From: Clostridia bacterium | Lineage (GTDB): Bacteria; Bacillota_A; Clostridia; Christensenellales; Aristaeellaceae | DNA length: 10,124 nt | Assembly: GCA_017481065.1 (NCBI GenBank) | Contig: JAFUPT010000046.1 | Coordinates: 1-10,124, forward strand | Direction: 5' to 3' | Shown here: positions 4,772 through 10,124 of the stretch, piece by piece | Position numbering within the stretch: position 1 is the first letter of the stretch | How the letters are laid out: the number at the start of each line of letters is the position of its first letter | Program-made: the position numbers and the translations under genes | Notes under the pieces: model-generated | The model's database searches: none | The model's input: the letters and a program-made list of their open reading frames with translations, nothing else | What the model was told of the DNA's origin: nothing

Positions 4772-6709
4772 TCAGGATTCTGACCCGGTCAGGCTGATTC
4801 CTACCCGGAATAGTTTTTCCATGGGGTAAACATCCAGGGTTCCTCCGTGATGTACGATTTTTTCCCGAACGGATTCCAGGCCAACGCCCGTGAATTGATA
4901 GTTGCGCTTTTCCGAGAGGAACAAATCGCCCCGGCGTTTATAGAACCCGTTATAGCTGTTTTCGATCATCAGGAAAAAGGTCTTGCCCGTCCACTTGGTA
5001 ATGATGTGTATCCGGGGATGCTCCGCACTTGCGTGTGTGCAGCCCTCCAGCGCATTTTCCAGCAGGTTTCCGAGCACGGAGCTCCATTCCAGCTCGTTCA
5101 GCGTCAGGCTTTCCGGTATGAACAAATGAAGCTGTGCTTCGATCCCCTTATTCTCGGCCAGGCGATTGTAGTACTGCAGCAGGGCGTCCACCGCCGGGAT
5201 ATTGCACAGTGTATTGGGCCTTGCTTCTCCCTGCGCAGTCTCCGGCTGCCCCAGTCTATCCAGATAGGATATAAGGCTTTCGTAGGCTTCCTGCGTTTCG
5301 TGCTGGCTTTTGATATTTTCAGCCATGCCGCGAATGCTGCGTATATGATGGCGGAAATCATGCACCCTGCGCTGGTTTTCCTGATGAGAACCAGCGATGA
5401 CCCGTGCATGCTCAAGCTGCATATCAAGCTGGCGCTTGAGCTGACGGTGTTCCTCAGCAAAAGCAACGCTGTATGTGTAAGAATACGCGATGTCCCGCCA
5501 GAGCATATATGCGATCAGCATTGTGAAAACCAGGGTTCCCCACTGTGAAAACCATCCGCCGAGTATCGGCTCATATTCCGGAAGGATCCGGTCCCAGACG
5601 AGCATCGCCGCATAGAATACAGAGCCGTAAAACAGTTGTCCGACTTCCATGTTCTGCTGAATCAGAGCTTTCAGGGAAACACCCAGCATCCAGCCTGCGC
5701 TGACAATCTTGAAAAGCATTGCAAGCACAGAGAATATCTCCGTATGCAGCACATTCAATTTGGATGAGCACAGGCCATAGATGAGGGCAAGCCCACAAAA
5801 AGTAAACGCCGCCGTTTCTGCGATCTGCGCATACCATTTCTGTACCTGACAGAGCCTGTTTTGCAAGCAGAGGATTATCGTAGCTGTACAATAGCCGAGA
5901 AAGATTTCCAAGGCGTACCATGGCTGCAGCGGCAATTCCAGAAAGAAGTGCAGCAGTGGAGCACCCGCATTCAAAGCTCCGGCAAAACACAGAAGTGCGA
6001 ACAGCCGGGCATTTTCCTGCTTCATGCGGATTCCAAGCCACAGGGACAGGATTGCACCCAGCATGCCGATAAGAACCACACAACCCGAAATGGCAGTTTG
6101 CGCATTCTGCAGTCGCGCTACATCATCCGCTTTTCCCAGTGCAGGCGGATACACCAGGCCGCTGTAAAAATGCGACCAGTTTCCAACATTCAAAACAAGC
6201 TGCACTGCGCCGCCTGCTTCAAAGCTCACAATCCTGATCTGGGTACGCGGCCGGTAATCTGCCGCATCCGGGTTTCCTGCCTGCGCGGCGAGTCTGCCGT
6301 TGATATACAGGCGGTAGGCAGAGTAAATCTCCGGCAGGTGCAGGGCATAGGCGTCGTTTATATCCGGCAGGTACAGATTCAAAACATAGGTGCCGCAGCC
6401 GTGCAGGCTTTTCGCGTCCAGTAAGTCGAAGCGCGTATGTTCGCCGATGGAGGTATAGACCATGTAATTATTTCCGGCCTGTAAATCCTCCGGCTTCAGC
6501 AGTGCATCCGGGTAAAAAGCCCATCCACTAATCGGATAATGAATGCTGTGCGCGTCCAGTTCTTCCTCGGAAAGAACCAGCAGCCCATCCATCGGCTGTA
6601 TACCCGGCGAGGTGTATTTGTTGTTGAAGCGATTCATCAGAAGGCAAAACGCTGAACTCAGCGCAAGCACCAGCAAAAGAATGGAAATTCGTTTTAAGTT
6701 TGCTTTCAC
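4772..6709 (-). CDS. 7TMR-DISM sensor histidine kinase with AgrC-like GHKL half
   Basis: A membrane sensor kinase of 645 residues from the GTG at 6709. An N-terminal hydrophobic signal segment (about 7-25) is followed by an extracellular region (about 26-200) that reads like the jelly-roll DISM sensing domain (SGWAFYPDALL, AYRLYINGRLAAQAG, VQLVLNVGNWS). Seven hydrophobic segments follow (about 203-228, 235-257, 264-284, 295-314, 326-346, 358-372, 390-405). A coiled linker leads to the phospho-acceptor motif VHDFRHH (H450 likely), then the ATPase domain with N-box NLLENALEG (548-556) and G-box TGVGLESV (607-614). The His motif and short ATPase resemble the AgrC/LytS-type families that partner LytTR regulators. 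A TTG eight codons upstream (6733) is open, but GTG is preferred: AAGGAGG lies 6 nt before it and the GTG overlaps the stop of the preceding gene by 4 nt. It is the third gene of the operon. The ligand is unknown. Confidence 0.9.
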   Translation of the reverse strand: MKANLKRISILLLVLALSSAFCLLMNRFNNKYTSPGIQPMDGLLVLSEEELDAHSIHYPISGWAFYPDALLKPEDLQAGNNYMVYTSIGEHTRFDLLDAKSLHGCGTYVLNLYLPDINDAYALHLPEIYSAYRLYINGRLAAQAGNPDAADYRPRTQIRIVSFEAGGAVQLVLNVGNWSHFYSGLVYPPALGKADDVARLQNAQTAISGCVVLIGMLGAILSLWLGIRMKQENARLFALLCFAGALNAGAPLLHFFLELPLQPWYALEIFLGYCTATIILCLQNRLCQVQKWYAQIAETAAFTFCGLALIYGLCSSKLNVLHTEIFSVLAMLFKIVSAGWMLGVSLKALIQQNMEVGQLFYGSVFYAAMLVWDRILPEYEPILGGWFSQWGTLVFTMLIAYMLWRDIAYSYTYSVAFAEEHRQLKRQLDMQLEHARVIAGSHQENQRRVHDFRHHIRSIRGMAENIKSQHETQEAYESLISYLDRLGQPETAQGEARPNTLCNIPAVDALLQYYNRLAENKGIEAQLHLFIPESLTLNELEWSSVLGNLLENALEGCTHASAEHPRIHIITKWTGKTFFLMIENSYNGFYKRRGDLFLSEKRNYQFTGVGLESVREKIVHHGGTLDVYPMEKLFRVGISLTGSES

Positions 6710-8634
6710 GCTTCCCCTCCTTTTGCCAGCCAATCAGAAAGCAGCCGCAGCAGCCGCGCGATAAAGCGCAGAACCGGTGATTCTTCGTTCTGATCCAGCC
6801 ATGTCTGAAATCCCGTTTCGATTTTCTTTGAATCCGATATGGAATAAGCGCCGGGAACATCCACGGTGAATTCCACCGTGTTAGCTGCATGGTTGTAACG
6901 GCCCATACCGACAAACTCCCCCTGCTCATTCCAGAGGAAAGACGGTGCGTTTCCATACGCAGCATCAAGTGGCAGAATGATTTTCGTACCCGGCAGGTTT
7001 TCGATGGGTTTTCCATCCAGTTCCGCGGAGATAACGAATCCATTCTCTGTGCGCAGCAGACCAATATAGAATCTGCTGTCTTGCTCAATGTGAAGCATAT
7101 CCAGCGCGGCATCCGAAAGTGTTGCCGTGATTCCCTGCTTGGAAAAGCGGACGGGGCCGGTTTCCTGCATCAGCATCAATCGTGCGCCGGAGATCAGGCT
7201 ATAAGTTTCGCCGCTCTCTTCGTTGAAGACAGCATCGCCATGCCCAACATTTTGAGATGCGCCCTGTCCCTGCGATGGCGCAGGCTGAACGATGGTTTCA
7301 GAATCGCTGCCGCTGCTGTCACCGCCGTCGCGGTCGCCCTCATAGCCGCCCACATTCGTCAGTTCGCCGTCCCAGGTGAAATAGAATACGCCGGTTTTGC
7401 CGCCATCCCACACAGCCTGAATTCGGTAGTCATGCCCCTCTTCCAGGCAGGACAGATACACAACCAGTGCGGAACCATTGTACTCCACATCATCGGTGGG
7501 CAGCCATTCTCCATCATCCAAAGAAATCAGGAAGGTGAGATCATCCTCTTCCCCAACGCCGCTGCCGGACCAGGGGATGTTGATGTTGCCGAAGTCCATA
7601 TACCAGCTGTACAGGCCCGGCTGTTTTATGCTCTGTATGGAGACTGGCACCTGCACAGAAGGAAGGGACACGCCCTCTGCCAGCACGGCGTTCTCCGGAA
7701 GAACTGCGCTGCCGCTTACCCATATTTGCCCTGTTTTGTTGGTATCCGGCTGCGGATTCTGCCACCGGATATGCGCCCACAGGGTTTCGCCCGCTTCGGT
7801 CCGGCAGGGCCAAGACCATGTCCAGCGGTCTTCGTGAAATTCCTGCTCGAAATAGGCGTCCCAATCGCTTCCCTGATCAATGGCATACGCATAACTGCCG
7901 GGTGCAGCGTCAAAGGATACGATGATGTCCGGTGAGATAACAGGCTCTACAACGATCACCGGGATCGTTATCATTGTGGGCACTCCTTCGGAAAAAGCAT
8001 AGCCCTCCGGCGCAAGAATGGGCGCGGATTCGCTGTATTCCCCCGGCGTGCTGCAATCGGTGGACAGGTTCGTCAAATCCCAATCCACTTTCAGCCGCAG
8101 GGTTTCCTCGTTTCCTTCAGGCGAAATTGCGCTTGCCTGGATATACTGCAGTTCAAGCATTTTATAAAACAACGGATCAGGATCGCCTGTATAAATCGTC
8201 ACTGCTTGAATCTCTCCGAGATCCAGCAGCGTGTGAATCATGCCTTGTGCAGCAGGCATATCTGTCACAGCGGGTATTTCTGTCGGCACAGGTGTTTCCA
8301 TTGGTACGGTCGTTTCTGTTGGCACAGGTGTTTCTGTTGGCGCAGGTGTTTCCGTCGGTTCGGGCGTATCTGTTGCTGCAGGCGTTTCCGTCGGCACAGG
8401 CGTTTCCGTTGCAGCGGGTGTTTCCGTCGGCACAGGCATTTCTGTTGCTTCGGGCGTTTCTGTTGGAACAGAGTTGTCGGTTACTGCGGGTGTTTCCGTT
8501 GCAGCAGGCGTTTCCGTTGCAGCAGGTTCTTCCGTTACAATGGGCGCTTCTATCGGTACGGACGTCTCCGCCACAGCCAAAGTACCTGTTAAAAGCGTTC
8601 CGCACAAAAACAGCGCACATATCTTCTTGTTCAT
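6706..8634 (-). CDS. secreted multidomain protein with Thr/Pro/Glu hexapeptide stalk
   Basis: A 642-residue exported protein I cannot name. Residues 1-22 are a Sec signal peptide (MNKK, hydrophobic core, AVA/ET cleavage). Residues 34-129 are 16 hexapeptide units of consensus TETPxx. Two Ig-like modules seem to follow (about 140-230 and 231-335), each ending in a line such as GYAFSEGVPTMITIPVIV or LAEGVSLPSVQVPVSI and carrying a VDWDLTNL- or HIRWQN-type strand, similar to bacterial Ig-like surface domains. Another beta region (340-425) ends in VFYFTWDG. A Gly/Ser/Asp linker (426-460) leads to a beta domain (475-600, ending VEFTVDVPGAYSIS) and an amphipathic C-terminal helix (RFIARLLRLLSDWLAKGGEA). 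No lipobox, LPXTG or SLH motif is seen, so the mode of retention is unclear. The ATG follows GGAG at 9-nt spacing. It lies 3 nt after the regulator and overlaps the kinase by 4 nt, suggesting a role in the same signalling system as ligand, co-receptor or wall-anchored accessory. That role is inference. Confidence 0.88.
   Translation of the reverse strand: MNKKICALFLCGTLLTGTLAVAETSVPIEAPIVTEEPAATETPAATETPAVTDNSVPTETPEATEMPVPTETPAATETPVPTETPAATDTPEPTETPAPTETPVPTETTVPMETPVPTEIPAVTDMPAAQGMIHTLLDLGEIQAVTIYTGDPDPLFYKMLELQYIQASAISPEGNEETLRLKVDWDLTNLSTDCSTPGEYSESAPILAPEGYAFSEGVPTMITIPVIVVEPVISPDIIVSFDAAPGSYAYAIDQGSDWDAYFEQEFHEDRWTWSWPCRTEAGETLWAHIRWQNPQPDTNKTGQIWVSGSAVLPENAVLAEGVSLPSVQVPVSIQSIKQPGLYSWYMDFGNINIPWSGSGVGEEDDLTFLISLDDGEWLPTDDVEYNGSALVVYLSCLEEGHDYRIQAVWDGGKTGVFYFTWDGELTNVGGYEGDRDGGDSSGSDSETIVQPAPSQGQGASQNVGHGDAVFNEESGETYSLISGARLMLMQETGPVRFSKQGITATLSDAALDMLHIEQDSRFYIGLLRTENGFVISAELDGKPIENLPGTKIILPLDAAYGNAPSFLWNEQGEFVGMGRYNHAANTVEFTVDVPGAYSISDSKKIETGFQTWLDQNEESPVLRFIARLLRLLSDWLAKGGEA
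6716..6722 (-). promoter_or_regulatory. ribosome binding site that decides the kinase start
   Basis: AAGGAGG on the minus strand, embedded in the last codons of the stalk-protein gene, 6 nt before GTG at 6709-6707. The GTG shares its last two bases with the upstream TGA (GTGA). The alternative TTG at 6733 would place this site inside the gene. This arrangement predicts translational coupling, so kinase and stalk protein are made in linked amounts. Confidence 0.8.
8248..8535 (-). repeat. sixteen 18-bp units coding TETPxx hexapeptides
   Basis: 288 bp of imperfect 18-bp tandem repeat inside the stalk-protein gene, coding residues 34-129. Units vary mainly at positions 5-6 (AA, VP, AV, EP, AP, EA) and rarely elsewhere (DNSVP, TETTVP, METPVP). 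The encoded stalk is extended, acidic and a potential O-glycosylation target. It has no Lys or Arg: none occurs between residue 23 and K158. In-frame unit gain or loss between strains is likely for this repeat type. The long opposite-strand ORF over it, rich in GVSVGTGVSV, is a by-product of the repeat. Confidence 0.9.
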
Positions 8635-8637
8635 TTC

Positions 8638-9363
8638 TCAATTCTCCAAGCTACTGAAAGTGTATCTGTGGTACTGCGCAATCAGTTCCTTCCGCCGACG
8701 GGGAGCCATAGGCAAACGCTCCCCGTTGGACAGAAGAAAATCATTTCCTGTTTGGGCAACGATGAAATCCATGTTCACCAGCAAGCCTCTGTTGCACAGC
8801 AAAAACCGATCATCGGCCAGGAGGTTTTCCGCAACCGGGCTGAAATTCCGACCAATCGGCAAGGATTCTGTCTTTGTATGAACGATTACAGATCGCATGT
8901 TGATATCCACATAGAGGATATCCTTTGTGGCAATCCTAAGCGTTCGACGGTCGGAGATGACCGTCAGCAGCGGCACCTGGCAGCAGCGCCTGATCCGGCA
9001 GTTTTCCATTGCCTGAAGAAAATCTTCCTCTTTTACGGGCTTAATCAGGTAATGAGCGCTGTTGAGCGAAAAACCTTCCCGCATGAAGTCTCCACTGATG
9101 GTCAGGAAAACCAGCCTGCAATCCCTATCCTTTGCCCGAAGCGCGCGAGCTGCCTCTACGCCGGAGATGCCGTCCATGTATATATCCATAAATACAATAT
9201 CAAACCATATTTCCTGCAGCGCGGAAACAAATGCTTCTCCGCTTGTATATTGGTAAACCACATGGTCGATTTCGCGTATGCGGCAATAATCATTTATTTT
9301 ATCCGTAAGCCATTCCCTATCGTCGAATCCATCGTCCACGACAGCGATCTGAAGCTTTCGCAT
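8638..9363 (-). CDS. LytTR-family response regulator
   Basis: A 241-residue two-component regulator. The receiver domain (about 1-122) has the acidic pair D10-D11, phospho-acceptor D60 in FMDIYMDG, T88 in LTIS and K108 in LIKP, all at the positions required for phosphorylation. The LytTR DNA-binding domain (about 133-237) shows ILYVDINMRSVIVHT, FLLCNRGLLVNMDFI and the closing SNGERLPMAPRRRKEL. Such proteins (AgrA, VirR, ComE types) bind paired direct repeats near promoters. The length is typical. ATG is preceded by AAAGGAG at 10-nt spacing and an extended -10 promoter. It is the first gene of the operon, so the regulator, stalk protein and kinase are co-transcribed. Its probable site is the direct repeat pair at 9432-9466. 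Confidence 0.95.
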   Translation of the reverse strand: MRKLQIAVVDDGFDDREWLTDKINDYCRIREIDHVVYQYTSGEAFVSALQEIWFDIVFMDIYMDGISGVEAARALRAKDRDCRLVFLTISGDFMREGFSLNSAHYLIKPVKEEDFLQAMENCRIRRCCQVPLLTVISDRRTLRIATKDILYVDINMRSVIVHTKTESLPIGRNFSPVAENLLADDRFLLCNRGLLVNMDFIVAQTGNDFLLSNGERLPMAPRRRKELIAQYHRYTFSSLEN

Positions 9364-9401
9364 GATTCTGATGCTCCTTTAAATCATAAATACCCAATAA
9401 T

Positions 9402-9410
9402 ATTATACCA
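9402..9410 (-). promoter_or_regulatory. extended -10 promoter of the two-component operon
   Basis: Minus strand TGGTATAAT (complement at 9402-9410): TATAAT with the TGn extension that lets a promoter work without a good -35. At 17-bp spacing the -35 position (9425-9430) reads AATCAG, a poor match. The inner copy of the direct repeat starts 1 bp beyond that position. This arrangement fits activator-assisted autoregulation. Confidence 0.65.
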
Positions 9411-9431
9411 CAGCTTTGCGGCTTCTGATTT

Positions 9432-9466
9432 GTAATTCAAGCCAACAGAGCGGTAATTCAAGCCAA
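9432..9466. promoter_or_regulatory. two 14-bp direct repeats, 21-bp period: probable LytTR operator
   Basis: GTAATTCAAGCCAA occurs exactly at 9432-9445 and 9453-9466, start to start 21 bp, two turns of B-DNA, so both copies face the same side. LytTR regulators are known to bind paired direct repeats with about this period. The pair lies between the divergent regulator and peptidase genes, 5 bp upstream of the peptidase -35 and just upstream of the operon promoter. That the neighbouring regulator binds here is inferred from geometry and location, not from a match to a known consensus. Confidence 0.7.
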
Positions 9467-9471
9467 GTCGA

Positions 9472-9500
9472 TTGATTTTCCTTTCTCCATTTTGTAAAAT
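9472..9500 (+). promoter_or_regulatory. promoter of the C11 peptidase gene
   Basis: TTGATT (9472-9477), a 17-bp spacer and TAAAAT (9495-9500), about 34 bp before the ATG. Both boxes deviate from consensus, as expected of a promoter needing an activator. The direct repeats end 5 bp upstream of the -35, where a bound LytTR protein could contact RNA polymerase. Confidence 0.65.
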
Positions 9501-9533
9501 ATCAAATCATCAGCGCTCTATCGGAGGAAATCT

Positions 9534-10124
9534 ATGAGAAAACGCTTCATCATGCTCCTGTTGGTCATTTACCTGTGTTCGGCTTTTTCCAACGCGAATG
9601 CCTTGAGCATGATGGATTATATTACCGGTCAGCAGGCTTTTCATGAAGCGGAGGACACTCAAAGTTCTTCCTTCCCGCCTGGTAAAGATGCAGCCTGGTC
9701 CATTTACTGGTATCTTTGCGGCAGTGATCTGGAGAGTTATTACGGCTGTGCCACGGATGATCTGAATGAAATGCTGGAAGCGAATCTCCCTGAAAATGTG
9801 CGGGTGGTGATTCAGACCGGCGGTACGGAGCAGTGGCAGAACGGCATGGTGGAAAGCGGCTGCATTGAGCGCTATGTATATGGAAGCAATGGCTTTGAAT
9901 TTATCGAGCAGCAGCCCCAGGCCAACATGGGCGATGCGCAAACCCTGGCGGATTTTTTGCAGTTCTGCACGGAGAATTATCCGGCGGAGCGCACCATGGT
10001 CCTCTTCTGGAACCATGGCGGCGGCAGCGTTTCCGGCGCGGCTTTCGATGAAAACTATGGCTTTGATTCTCTGACTCTGGCGGAATTCTATCAGGCGTTT
10101 TCAAGCGTGTACGCTCTGTCCGAA
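9534..10124 (+). CDS. secreted clostripain-family (C11) cysteine peptidase, N-terminal part
   Basis: An open frame of 197 codons runs off the window end, so the C-terminus is missing. ATG follows GGAGGA at good spacing. Residues 1-23 are a signal peptide (MRKRF, hydrophobic core, cleavage likely after NANA). From about residue 52 the sequence matches the start of the peptidase C11 domain: WSIYWYLCGSDLES, a DDLNEML helix, VRVVIQTGG, the ANMGDAQTLADFLQF helix, then NYPAERTMVLFWNHGGG, in which H161 is the expected catalytic His. The catalytic Cys, normally in a later DAC-type motif, would lie beyond the window. Known C11 enzymes cleave after Arg or Lys and are often made as self-processing proenzymes. 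Divergence from the LytTR operon over shared repeats suggests it is a target of that system. Confidence 0.88.
   Translation, partial: MRKRFIMLLLVIYLCSAFSNANALSMMDYITGQQAFHEAEDTQSSSFPPGKDAAWSIYWYLCGSDLESYYGCATDDLNEMLEANLPENVRVVIQTGGTEQWQNGMVESGCIERYVYGSNGFEFIEQQPQANMGDAQTLADFLQFCTENYPAERTMVLFWNHGGGSVSGAAFDENYGFDSLTLAEFYQAFSSVYALSE

Noticed and set aside
8248..8535. Possible CRISPR array, because of regular short repeats
   Set aside because: The 18-bp units are contiguous, with no unique spacers, and keep a protein reading frame. They are coding repeats.
6706..8634. Lipoprotein or sortase-anchored assignment for the stalk protein
   Set aside because: The Cys at residue 11 is inside the hydrophobic core without a lipobox context, and the C-terminus lacks LPXTG, a membrane segment or SLH motifs.
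8240..8881. A plus-strand frame with GVSVGTGVSV repeats, resembling a repeat surface protein
   Set aside because: It is the reverse complement of the TETPxx stalk repeats and extends into the antisense of the response regulator. It has no signal peptide or ribosome binding site.
9510..10016. A 168-codon minus-strand frame opposite the peptidase
   Set aside because: The plus strand has the signal peptide, ribosome binding site, promoter and C11 motifs; the minus frame has none.

Overview
The window looks like chromosomal DNA of a moderately GC-rich Bacillota, most likely an uncultured or gut-type Clostridia. The reasons are strong AGGAGG-type ribosome binding sites, sigma-A-like promoters, a DUF1385/YqhQ-family membrane protein, an LTA-synthase-family enzyme, an AgrC-like GHKL kinase paired with a LytTR regulator, and GC-rich dispersed hairpin repeats between genes. 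This assignment comes from sequence reading alone, without a database search.

Left block (1-4640): a ribokinase-like PfkB sugar kinase (minus strand, 196-1080) is divergent from a plus-strand pair, a DUF1385 membrane protein (1269-2249) and a five-TM LTA-synthase/phosphoglycerol-transferase-like enzyme with a C-terminal beta domain (2349-4397). Two near-consensus promoters lie back to back between the sugar kinase and DUF1385. A strong hairpin sits in the 99-bp gap between DUF1385 and the LTA-synthase-like gene. The block is bracketed by two related hairpin clusters (13-173 and 4411-4542) that share an identical 31-bp inverted-repeat element and serve as terminators.

Spacer (4398-4771): terminator hairpins of the LTA-synthase-like gene, a fragment of a dispersed palindromic repeat, an AT-rich stretch with no gene, and a well-formed plus-strand terminator that also faces the end of the minus-strand operon.

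Right block (4772-10124): this is the most interesting part. A minus-strand operon reads LytTR response regulator (8638-9363), then a secreted multidomain protein with a 16-unit Thr/Pro/Glu hexapeptide stalk (6706-8634), then a 7TMR-DISM sensor histidine kinase with an AgrC-like cytoplasmic half (4772-6709). The first gap is 3 nt, and the second junction is a 4-nt GTGA overlap that reveals a GTG start for the kinase. Divergent from it, and cut by the window end, is a secreted clostripain-family (C11) cysteine peptidase starting at 9534.

Between the regulator and the peptidase are two perfect 14-bp direct repeats with a 21-bp period. They lie 5 bp upstream of the peptidase promoter's -35 box and also upstream of the regulator's own extended -10. 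This is the expected geometry of a LytTR-regulator binding site. The model I infer is that the kinase senses an extracellular cue, possibly through or together with the stalk protein, and the regulator then switches on the secreted peptidase and its own operon.
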